The position numbers and the translations under genes were made by a program. A stretch of 19,045 nt of DNA, from contig UQJF01000049.1 in NCBI GenBank assembly GCA_900541315.1, positions 1-19,045 on the forward strand, written 5' to 3'. Positions 1-6,986 of the stretch are shown piece by piece. The stretch is from an uncultured Clostridium sp. GTDB lineage: Bacteria > Bacillota > Clostridia > Lachnospirales > Lachnospiraceae. The notes below the pieces were generated by a model that was not told the DNA's origin, did no database searches, and saw only the letters and a list, made by a program, of their open reading frames with translations. The number at the start of each line of letters is the position of its first letter. The stretch's first letter is position 1.

Positions 1-37
1 GAAAAACAAATGCCACCTTCGGTGTCGCTTGTTTTTC
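1..37 (+). terminator. Intrinsic terminator, possibly bidirectional
   Basis: The outer arms gaaaaacaa (1-9) and ttgtttttc (29-37) are perfect reverse complements, and an inner cacc/ggtg pair closes a tiny loop. T-rich sequence continues to about 41 on the plus strand, and the mirrored arm supplies a U-tract on the minus strand. It probably ends a plus-strand gene lying before the window, and it insulates the M23 peptidase gene. The window begins at the first base of the arm, so the stem may extend further left. Confidence 0.75.
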
Positions 38-92
38 TTTTGGACTCATTATATCATAATTCCTATTTTCTAACAAGGGAGCCACTGGCATA

Positions 93-121
93 TTGACCGT
101 GATCAGGACATATGATGATAC
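93..121 (+). promoter_or_regulatory. Candidate promoter for the M23 peptidase gene
   Basis: A TTGACC -35 box (93-98) is followed by a 17-bp spacer and a weak -10 box TGATAC (116-121). The leader to the ATG at 200 would be about 70 nt and holds a small GGCC-AAAA-GGCC hairpin (125-136). The -10 box is poor, so this is tentative. The ribosome binding site is AGGGGG at 189-194, five bases before the ATG. Confidence 0.4.
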
Positions 122-199
122 CAGGGCCAAAAGGCCGGAAATATATAAAACAGGTACAGAAAGCTTCCGAGAGTACATTTTAACCAAAAGGGGGATATT

Positions 200-1270
200 A
201 TGTCTTTTTCTAAGAAATATTCATTTCATTCATTTGTCTTTATTGGTATGGAACTTTTTGTCCTGATGCTTTTATGCCTTTGTCTTTTTATGAAGAAAAC
301 AGACCGGCAGACTGATATTTTCCAGACATCCAGCAAATTTATTAAATGGGTAGATTTTAATGTGACCAGCGAGGCGTTAGATCAGGCTTTCAGGTACGAT
401 GTGGATACCTGCCAGGCGGAAATACATTTAAACTGGGTGGATTTGCTGGCATATCTTGGAACACGCTATGGCGGGGATTTTTCCAGATATAAGAAAAGTG
501 ATATGGAAAAGGTGGCAGAGCAGCTGATCAATGGGGACTCGACTATGGAAGAGCTGACAAAAGATATGAAATATTATGACTATTACAAACAGGCTTATGG
601 GGCGGTGTTAGACGGAATGGTAGGGACATTTCAGGCGGAAATACCGGCAGATGAAGTGCCGCAGGTGCCGCAATCATCCGAAACTGTGCCCGATACTGTC
701 TGGGTCACAAAATACGGCCTGAAGGCCTTCTTCCCGCTGGCAAAAAACTTCCCCTACAATGATTTTGACGATTTCGGTGTTTCACGCAGCTACGGCTTCA
801 GGCGCCGCCACTTAGGCCACGACATGATGGGACAGGTGGGAACTCCCATTATCGCCGTAGAATCCGGGTATGTAGAAGCCCTTGGCTGGAACCAGTACGG
901 AGGCTGGCGGATCGGGATCCGAAGCTTTGATAAAAAGCGGTATTATTACTACGCTCACCTGCGGAAAAACTACCCCTTCCAGTCTGATTTAAAAGAAGGC
1001 AGTCTAGTCCAGGCCGGAGACGTTATCGGCTATATGGGGCGCACCGGCTACAGCTCCAAAGAGAACACCAACAACATAGAAGAACCCCACCTCCACTTCG
1101 GTCTGGAGCTGGTTTTTGACGAATCCCAGAAAGAAAGTGACCACGAGATCTGGATCAACTGCTACGAACTGGTGAAATTTCTGCAAAAAAAACAGTGTGA
1201 AACCATAAAAGTAGACGGAACCAAAGAATGGAGACGGGTATACCAGACGAAAGATATTCCCCCTGCGTAA
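200..1270 (+). CDS. Membrane-anchored M23-family (LytM/peptidase_M23) metallopeptidase
   Basis: Predicted zinc endopeptidase acting on peptidoglycan cross-bridges outside the membrane. The 356-residue protein has a basic N-terminus and one hydrophobic segment at about 13-31, with no clear cleavage site, so it is probably an anchored type II membrane protein. Residues 40-150 are a charged, mostly helical linker of no recognised family. The M23 domain covers about 175-345. It keeps the metal ligands expected for the family: H204 and D208 in an HxxxD motif, H253 in the AHL segment, and H297-L-H299 in the HLHFG motif. The catalytic domain therefore appears intact. It is the only plus-strand gene and converges on the serine operon. 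The start is supported by AGGGGG five bases upstream. The exact role (growth, division or sporulation) cannot be read from the sequence. Confidence 0.85.
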   Translation: MSFSKKYSFHSFVFIGMELFVLMLLCLCLFMKKTDRQTDIFQTSSKFIKWVDFNVTSEALDQAFRYDVDTCQAEIHLNWVDLLAYLGTRYGGDFSRYKKSDMEKVAEQLINGDSTMEELTKDMKYYDYYKQAYGAVLDGMVGTFQAEIPADEVPQVPQSSETVPDTVWVTKYGLKAFFPLAKNFPYNDFDDFGVSRSYGFRRRHLGHDMMGQVGTPIIAVESGYVEALGWNQYGGWRIGIRSFDKKRYYYYAHLRKNYPFQSDLKEGSLVQAGDVIGYMGRTGYSSKENTNNIEEPHLHFGLELVFDESQKESDHEIWINCYELVKFLQKKQCETIKVDGTKEWRRVYQTKDIPPA

Positions 1271-1353
1271 CATCTGTATAACCCGTCATCTTTCCAGGAT
1301 GTACATCAAATGCAGCCACCTGTAATAAGCTTCCTTATTGCGCAGATCAGGAA

Positions 1354-1383
1354 AAAGCCGCCCGGCAACTGCCGGACGGCTTT
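1354..1383. terminator. Bidirectional intrinsic terminator between convergent genes
   Basis: The stem AGCCG-c-CCGGCA / TGCCGG-a-CGGCT (1356-1381) has one mismatch and a two-base AC loop. On the minus strand it is followed by TTTTTCC, a good U-tract ending the serC-serA-DUF1015 transcript. On the plus strand it is followed by TTTCATT, serving the M23 peptidase gene. A smaller hairpin AATAAG-cttc-CTTATT lies just upstream at 1324-1339. Confidence 0.8.
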
Positions 1384-1395
1384 CATTCAGCTTAT

Positions 1396-2634
1396 TTAAC
1401 TTAATTTATGGATAAACAACCCACTTCTTAACTTCGGTTCAAACCAGGTAGACTTCGGCGGCATTAAAAGGCCTGCATCTGCTACTGCTAAAAGCTCTTC
1501 AATAGAAGTGGGATACATGGAAAAGGCAATCTCCATATCTTCCCTTACACGGCGTTCCAGTTCTTTTAATCCCCGGATCCCGCCGATAAAATCAATACGC
1601 TTATCCGTTCTTGGATCACCGATGCCAAGTACCGGTCCTAACAGCTGGTCCTGTAAAATAGAAACATCCAGTCCCTTTACCGGATCAGCGCTCCTGTACT
1701 GGGGAAGTACCTTTAAAGCATACCAGGTGTTGTCCAGGTACATGCCGAAAGTTCCTTTTTCAGCCGGTGCATAAGGTTCTTTTCCAATTTCTTCCAGTTC
1801 GAACTTTCCCTTTACTGCCTCAAAGAACTGTTCCCTGCTCATTCCATTTAAGTCTTTGACCACACGGTTGTATGGAAGGATCATTAATTCCTCATCCGGG
1901 AACAAAACAGACAGGAAGTAGTTAAATGGCTCTTCACCTGTATATCCAGGGTTTTCTGCCCTGCGTTTTAAGCCTACCTTTACAGCGGAAGCTGCTCTGT
2001 GATGTCCGTCTGCAATATAGGTAGCCGGAATTGCTGCAAATGCTGCCTCAATAGCCGCAGTCTGTGCCGGATCATCGATCTTCCATACCCGGTGACGGAT
2101 GCCGTCATCCGACACAAAATCATAAAGAACCGGTTTTGCCTTCTCTTCTGCTACAATAGCCTTTAAGATCTCATTCTGTCTGTAAGTCAGAAAGATCGGG
2201 CCAGTCTGGGCATTGACTGTATCCACATGACGGATACGGTCTAATTCTTTATCCTCTCTGGTATTTTCATGCTTCTTGACCACTCCGTTTACATAATCAT
2301 CAATGGAACTGCAGGCAACGATCCCTGTCTGGCTGCGTCCATCCATGGTCAGTTCATATAGATAATAATGGTCTCCTGCATCTGTAACATACACACCTTC
2401 TGCGATCTGGGTATCTAAAAGCTCTCTCGCTTTTTCATACACACAATCTGCATAAGTATCCACATCATCAGAAAACTGAGTCTCCGCCCTGTCAATATTT
2501 AAGAAAGAAACAGGATTTCCTGCTACAGCTGCACACGCCTCTTTCCTGTTGTATACGTCATAAGGAAGGGATGCAACCTTAGCTGCATTCTCCTTTGCAG
2601 GTCTGATGCATATAAATGGTTTTACTACTGCCAT
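1396..2634 (-). CDS. DUF1015 family protein, last gene of the serine operon
   Basis: A 412-residue soluble protein of the DUF1015 family, recognised from ASLPYDV near residue 21, the KKHENT segment at 120-125, IADGHHR at 207-213, and the C-terminal block MPPKSTWFEPKLRSGLF. The biochemical function of the family is not established to my knowledge. It lies 25 bp after serA with a good AGAAGGAG ribosome binding site and is almost certainly cotranscribed with serC and serA. In my recollection this neighbourhood is common in clostridia, which suggests a role in serine metabolism. The DGHHR motif resembles the signature of ParB/sulfiredoxin-fold proteins, a fold that includes ADP-dependent free serine kinases; that link is inference. 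No signal peptide or membrane segment is visible. The family call is confident, the function is unknown. Confidence 0.85.
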   Translation of the reverse strand: MAVVKPFICIRPAKENAAKVASLPYDVYNRKEACAAVAGNPVSFLNIDRAETQFSDDVDTYADCVYEKARELLDTQIAEGVYVTDAGDHYYLYELTMDGRSQTGIVACSSIDDYVNGVVKKHENTREDKELDRIRHVDTVNAQTGPIFLTYRQNEILKAIVAEEKAKPVLYDFVSDDGIRHRVWKIDDPAQTAAIEAAFAAIPATYIADGHHRAASAVKVGLKRRAENPGYTGEEPFNYFLSVLFPDEELMILPYNRVVKDLNGMSREQFFEAVKGKFELEEIGKEPYAPAEKGTFGMYLDNTWYALKVLPQYRSADPVKGLDVSILQDQLLGPVLGIGDPRTDKRIDFIGGIRGLKELERRVREDMEIAFSMYPTSIEELLAVADAGLLMPPKSTWFEPKLRSGLFIHKLS

Positions 2635-2659
2635 TTTTTTCTCCTTCTGATCCGTCCTT

Positions 2660-3823
2660 TTATTTCACTATGCGTACCCGTAAAACACCCTCAATGGCCT
2701 TTAATTTCTCCACAGTTGCCTCTTCTGGCTTGTGTTCCAGATCTAATAAGGTATACGCAAACTTATCACGGCTCTTATTAGTCATATCAGAAATGTTTAC
2801 GCCCTGAGCTGCCAGTATTGCAGTGATCTGTCCAATCATATTTGGGATATTCATATGAAGAACGGCAATACGGCTTTCTGCCTGGCATACACCCATATCG
2901 CAGGCCGGATAATTAACAGAATTTTTAATATTACCATTTTCCAGATAATCTGTGATCTCCTTTACTGCCATTACCGCACAGTTGTCCTCAGACTCTCTTG
3001 TGGAAGCACCCAGATGTGGGGTGAGGATCACATTTTTCATATGTACTACCTTTGGATTTGGGAAATCGCTGACATAACGGGCAACTTTTCCAGCCTCCAG
3101 TGCTGCAGCCATATCGTCATCATTTACAAGAGTATCCCTTGCAAAGTTCAAGATCACCACGCCATCCTTCATCATGTCCAGTTTATCTTTATTGATCATG
3201 CCTTTGGTGGACTCTAACAGCGGCACATGAACGGTAATATAGTCGCACTCCTGGAAAATAGTATCTACATTGGTGATGTGCTTTACATTTCTGGAAAGTC
3301 TCCATGCTGCATTAACAGAAATATATGGGTCATAACCGTAAACTTCCATTCCCAGATGGGTAGCTGCATTTGCAACCTCAGCACCGATAGCGCCAAGTCC
3401 GATGACACCTAACTTTTTACCCTTTAATTCCCAGCCTGCAAATGCTTTTTTGCTCTTTTCTGTTGTTTTTGCAATGTTTTCGTCCTGGGCATTGTCCTGG
3501 CACCATTTAATACCGCCTACAATGTCACGGGAAGCTAAAAACATACCGACAAGAACCAGCTCTTTTACTCCGTTTGCATTGGCACCTGGTGTGTTAAATA
3601 CAACCACGCCAGCCTTTGCACACTCATCTAAAGGAATGTTATTTACACCTGCACCTGCACGTCCTACTGCCAGAAGTCCCTCCGGCAGTTCCATTTCATG
3701 CATAGAAGCGCTTCGTACTAAAAAGGCATCTGCCTCTGCTTTATTGTCAGTTATCTCATAATCAGCCGGGAACAGGTCTGTTCCGCAGGCTGCTATTGGA
3801 TTTAAGCAATGGATCTTTTTCAT
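2660..3823 (-). CDS. serA: D-3-phosphoglycerate dehydrogenase, short ACT-containing type
   Basis: NAD-dependent oxidation of 3-phosphoglycerate to 3-phosphohydroxypyruvate, the first committed step of serine synthesis, in the cytosol. The 387-residue protein has the D-2-hydroxyacid dehydrogenase fold. The GLGAIG nucleotide motif is at 142-147 and acidic D165 (YGYDPY) follows the second strand. Catalytic Arg229 lies in NFARD and His270 in TPHLGAST. A C-terminal ACT domain (about 318-387) probably senses serine. The length fits the short ACT type, lacking the intervening domain of the longest bacterial forms. An oddity is the segment DFPNP (253-257), where the classic enzymes have a catalytic Glu in an FPxEP motif. 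It follows serC by 40 bp with a GAGGAG ribosome binding site. Because Arg and His are intact and the partner serC is adjacent, the assignment is secure. Confidence 0.93.
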   Translation of the reverse strand: MKKIHCLNPIAACGTDLFPADYEITDNKAEADAFLVRSASMHEMELPEGLLAVGRAGAGVNNIPLDECAKAGVVVFNTPGANANGVKELVLVGMFLASRDIVGGIKWCQDNAQDENIAKTTEKSKKAFAGWELKGKKLGVIGLGAIGAEVANAATHLGMEVYGYDPYISVNAAWRLSRNVKHITNVDTIFQECDYITVHVPLLESTKGMINKDKLDMMKDGVVILNFARDTLVNDDDMAAALEAGKVARYVSDFPNPKVVHMKNVILTPHLGASTRESEDNCAVMAVKEITDYLENGNIKNSVNYPACDMGVCQAESRIAVLHMNIPNMIGQITAILAAQGVNISDMTNKSRDKFAYTLLDLEHKPEEATVEKLKAIEGVLRVRIVK

Positions 3824-3863
3824 AATACTATCTCCTCGTCCTCATAAATAGTGTTCATATAGA

Positions 3864-4946
3864 TCACAGATGTTTCTTCTCAAAATCAGACATAAACTCA
3901 ACCAGCTTCTCTACACCGGCCTTTGGCATTGCATTGTAGATACTTGCACGCATGCCGCCTACTGTTCTGTGTCCCTTTAAGTTTTCAAGTCCTGCTGCTT
4001 TGGATTCTTTTACAAATAAGGCATCCAGTTCTTCATTTCCTGTGATAAATGGTACGTTCATGATAGAACGGTCTTTCTTTACTACAGTGCCCTTGAACAG
4101 CTTGCTCTCATCTAAGAAATCATAAAGGATCTTTGCCTTCTCCTCGTTGATCTTCTTCATCTCTTCCAGGCCGCCTTTTGCCTTTAACCACTTAAATACC
4201 TTGCCGCACATGTAAATGCCGTATGTAGGAGGTGTATTGTAAAGGGATTTTGCATCTGCATGGATCTTGTAACGCAGCATGGTAGGTGTTCCCTCTAATA
4301 CATCCTCTGTGATCAGATCCTCACGGATGATAACGATAACAGTACCTGCAGGTCCTACGTTCTTCTGTGCACCTGCAAAGATCAGGCCATATTTAGATAC
4401 GTCAACAGGCTCAGATAAGAAACAGGAAGACTGGTCTGCTACTAACAGCTTTCCCTTTGTATTCGGGAGAGTCCAGAACTTTGTTCCGTAGATAGTATTA
4501 TTTTCACAGATGTACACATAATCTGCATCCTCAGATACAGGCAGGTCAGAACAATCCGGAATATAGCTGAAAGTCTTATCAGCACTGGAAGCGATCGCAT
4601 TTGCCTTTCCGTAAATAGATGCCTCTTTATGCGCTTTCTTTGCCCACTGTCCAGTAATGATATAATCTGCCACGCGGTTCTTCATCAGGTTCATAGGAAC
4701 CATGGCAAACTGGGTAGAACCGCCGCCCTGAAGAAAAAGCACCTTATAATTCTCCGGAATGTGTAAGAGATCGCGCAGATCTGATTCAGCATCTTCAATA
4801 ATGGTCTCATATGATTTAGATCGATGGCTCATCTCCATTACTGACATTCCTGTGCCTCTGTAATCCAGCATTTCTGCTGCTGCTTCTTTCAGGACTTCTT
4901 CCGGTAATACTGCCGGCCCTGCTGAAAAGTTGTAAACTCTGCTCAT
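3864..4946 (-). CDS. serC: Phosphoserine aminotransferase
   Basis: PLP-dependent transamination of 3-phosphohydroxypyruvate with glutamate to O-phosphoserine, the second step of serine synthesis. The 360-residue protein has the usual family length. It starts with the typical YNFSAGPAVLPEEVL block, has the phosphate-loop-like GGGSTQF at 74-80, W101 stacking on PLP, D171 in VADQSS, and the Schiff-base lysine K195 in AGAQKNVGPAG. The C-terminus carries GHRTVGGMRASIYNAMP, which binds substrate in this family. It is the first gene of the operon; the start follows AGAGGAGGAG. Its roughly 210-nt leader is unusually structured and is described separately. Nothing suggests truncation. Confidence 0.96.
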   Translation of the reverse strand: MSRVYNFSAGPAVLPEEVLKEAAAEMLDYRGTGMSVMEMSHRSKSYETIIEDAESDLRDLLHIPENYKVLFLQGGGSTQFAMVPMNLMKNRVADYIITGQWAKKAHKEASIYGKANAIASSADKTFSYIPDCSDLPVSEDADYVYICENNTIYGTKFWTLPNTKGKLLVADQSSCFLSEPVDVSKYGLIFAGAQKNVGPAGTVIVIIREDLITEDVLEGTPTMLRYKIHADAKSLYNTPPTYGIYMCGKVFKWLKAKGGLEEMKKINEEKAKILYDFLDESKLFKGTVVKKDRSIMNVPFITGNEELDALFVKESKAAGLENLKGHRTVGGMRASIYNAMPKAGVEKLVEFMSDFEKKHL

Positions 4947-5166
4947 AATTCTCCTCCTCTTGGAATTAATTGTGTACCCTCATTTATTTATATGCAAGGG
5001 GCTTCCCTGCATGATGCAAACAGGAAATTTTTCCTGCATCACACAGAGAAGCCACCTGTGTATATACGCCCTTGTATAAGTAATTTTTGTATAAGTAATT
5101 CTGTCTTTACTGTTACTTTACCAGTATAAACCAATAACACGGTAACGTTCCAAGGTGTTAGAAATT
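4947..5166 (-). promoter_or_regulatory. Long structured 5' leader of serC (candidate cis-regulatory RNA)
   Basis: The promoter at 5167-5195 gives an expected transcript start near 5160, leaving about 210 untranslated bases. Visible structure: (a) a dyad TAACAC/GTGTTA at 5135-5160; (b) two identical 14-bp direct repeats, ttgtataagtaatt, at 5072-5085 and 5087-5100; (c) a long imperfect stem at 5000-5053, whose minus-strand arms are GGCTTC-T-CTGTGT-GATGCA-GGAAA and TTTCC-(TGTT bulge)-TGCATC-ATGCAG-G-GAAGCC with three G-U pairs; (d) a competing hairpin ACACAG/CTGTGT at 5041-5061 that uses the same bases. No U-tract follows the stem, so it is not an ordinary terminator. I do not recognise a T-box or other known riboswitch. 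Control of serC by this leader is inference. No small ORF with a good ribosome binding site was seen here. Confidence 0.5.
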
Positions 5167-5195
5167 ACTATACAACGTTTCATTTTATTTTTCAA
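5167..5195 (-). promoter_or_regulatory. Promoter of the serC-serA-DUF1015 operon
   Basis: On the minus strand, TTGAAA (5190-5195) and TATAGT (5167-5172) are separated by exactly 17 bp, a good match to a sigma-A promoter. The expected start near 5160 coincides with the edge of the dyad at 5135-5160, a position suitable for an operator. A second possible promoter, TTGGAA (5148-5153) with TATACT (5123-5128), has a 19-bp spacer, which is the spacing used by MerR-activated promoters. Confidence 0.7.
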
Positions 5196-5264
5196 GCAGA
5201 TTTCATCTGAATCTTTTTTAGATTTTCAGTTAACTGTTGAATTTTTTTCTATGAAAACGCTGAA

Positions 5265-6947
5265 CTAGTTGATCTTTAAGTCTGTATCATCAAATGCATC
5301 TGCGATAGGAGCTCCCGGAGATACCATTGGGAATACCTTGTCGTCGCAGCCGATCTGACAGTCAATGACAACAGGGATATTTAAAGAGATCGCCTCTTTT
5401 AATACAGGAGCCAGCTCCTCTTTTTGGGTCACTCTGTAAGCCTTTGCTCCCATTGCCTCTGCGATCTTTACATAATCAACAGAATCATTGAGAACAGTCT
5501 GAGAATAACGCTTTCCATAGTAGAGCGTCTGCCACTGACGCACCATACCTAATACATGGTTGTTGATGATCAGTTCGATCACCGGGATATTGTAACGGGT
5601 CGCTGTAGCGATCTCGTTCATATTCATGCGGAAGCAGCCATCACCTGCAATGTTGATAACAGTCTTATCCTTGCAGCCCATTTTAGCACCAATAGAAGCG
5701 CCCAGGCCATATCCCATGGTTCCCAGTCCACCGGAAGTAAGAAGGGTTCTAGGCTGACGGTATTTGTAATACTGGGCCGCCCACATCTGGTGCTGGCCAA
5801 CCTCTGTTACGATCACAGCGTCCCCGCCTGTAACTTCATTTACAGTCTGGATAATAAAAGGACCGGTAAGTACATTCTTATTGTAACGCAGCGGATACAT
5901 ATCCTTCATACGTTCAATATGGGCGATCCACTCATCATGGTTAATAGGATCCAGATGGGTATTTAACCTGCGTAAAATAGTCTTAGCATCTCCAATGATG
6001 CTTGCGTCAACCTTAATATTCTTGTTGATCTCTGCACGGTCAATGTCAATCTGTAAAATTTTTGCGTTTTTCGCAAATTTTGATGCATTTCCAATAACAC
6101 GGTCACTGAATCTGGCGCCAACTACTACTAAAAGGTCTGCCTCAGTAATGCCATAGTTGGATGTTTTAGTTCCATGCATACCAACCATACCTGTATACAG
6201 TTCATCTGCACCATCAAATGCGCCCTTACCCATTAAACTGTCTGCAACCGGTGCCTGGATCTTGTGGGCAAACACACGCAGTTCTTCAGAAGCATTGGAG
6301 ATAATAGCACCGCCACCTACGAAAATAAATGGCTTCTGGGCCTTGCGGATCATTTCCAGAGCCCGCTCCATATCTTCTTCTTTAATGGTATCGGTCTGTG
6401 GTTCGATCTTCTCCGGCTCCTGATACTCATAATCTGCAGTTGCCGCAGTTACATCCTTTGTAATATCCACCAGAACAGGGCCCGGTCTTCCACTCTGGGC
6501 AATGACAAAAGCCCTGCGGATCACTTTTGCCAGTTTATTAATATCTTTTACAATGAAATTATATTTCGTGATAGGCATGGTCACACCGGTAATGTCGATC
6601 TCCTGGAAACTGTCCTTACCTAAGAGGCTGTTTGCCACGTTACAGGTAATAGCTACTACCGGAACTGAATCCATATATGCAGTAGCAATACCTGTTACCA
6701 GGTTAGTCGCACCAGGGCCGGAAGTTGCCAGGCATACGCCTACCTTTCCAGTTGCCCTGGCATATCCGTCTGCTGCATGGGAAGCGCCCTGTTCATGAGA
6801 TGTAAGAATATGGGTGATCTCATTCTGGTGCTGATACAGCGCATCATATATATTCAGGATGGCACCGCCCGGATATCCAAAAACAGTGTCTACCCCCTGT
6901 TCTTTCAAACATTCTATAACGATTTCCGCACCTGTCAATTTACTCAT
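5265..6947 (-). CDS. ilvB: Acetolactate synthase large (catalytic) subunit
   Basis: ThDP-dependent condensation of two pyruvates to acetolactate, or pyruvate with 2-oxobutyrate to acetohydroxybutyrate: the first common step of valine, leucine and isoleucine synthesis. The 560-residue protein has the three-domain architecture of the family. The catalytic Glu is E52 (HEQGASHAADGYARA). A central FAD/nucleotide-binding region has ARFSDRVIG at 278-286. The ThDP motif starts with GDG at 435-437 and runs to NN at 462-463. LGMVRQWQ at 466-473 is typical of biosynthetic enzymes. It is the last gene of leuB-ilvD-ilvB, 39 bp after ilvD, with AAAGGAG ten bases before the ATG. The regulatory subunit gene ilvN is not adjacent. 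No convincing terminator follows; a CAGTTAACTG palindrome (5227-5236) is too weak, so some readthrough into the serine operon is possible. Confidence 0.95.
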   Translation of the reverse strand: MSKLTGAEIVIECLKEQGVDTVFGYPGGAILNIYDALYQHQNEITHILTSHEQGASHAADGYARATGKVGVCLATSGPGATNLVTGIATAYMDSVPVVAITCNVANSLLGKDSFQEIDITGVTMPITKYNFIVKDINKLAKVIRRAFVIAQSGRPGPVLVDITKDVTAATADYEYQEPEKIEPQTDTIKEEDMERALEMIRKAQKPFIFVGGGAIISNASEELRVFAHKIQAPVADSLMGKGAFDGADELYTGMVGMHGTKTSNYGITEADLLVVVGARFSDRVIGNASKFAKNAKILQIDIDRAEINKNIKVDASIIGDAKTILRRLNTHLDPINHDEWIAHIERMKDMYPLRYNKNVLTGPFIIQTVNEVTGGDAVIVTEVGQHQMWAAQYYKYRQPRTLLTSGGLGTMGYGLGASIGAKMGCKDKTVINIAGDGCFRMNMNEIATATRYNIPVIELIINNHVLGMVRQWQTLYYGKRYSQTVLNDSVDYVKIAEAMGAKAYRVTQKEELAPVLKEAISLNIPVVIDCQIGCDDKVFPMVSPGAPIADAFDDTDLKIN

Positions 6948-6986
6948 ATGTCCTGTACTCCTTTACAATATTACTCAGCGCCTTCC

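Noticed and set aside
3402..3761. Plus-strand reading frames opposite serA, ilvB, ilvD, leuB and rny
   Set aside because: They are antisense shadows with low-complexity Ser/Pro-rich translations, no ribosome binding sites, and lie opposite strongly conserved genes.
5000..5053. Long stem in the serC leader as an intrinsic terminator
   Set aside because: No U-tract follows on the minus strand; the sequence after the stem is CCCCTTGCATATAAA.
4947..5166. T-box riboswitch upstream of serC
   Set aside because: No AGGGTGGNACCGCG-type T-box sequence is present.
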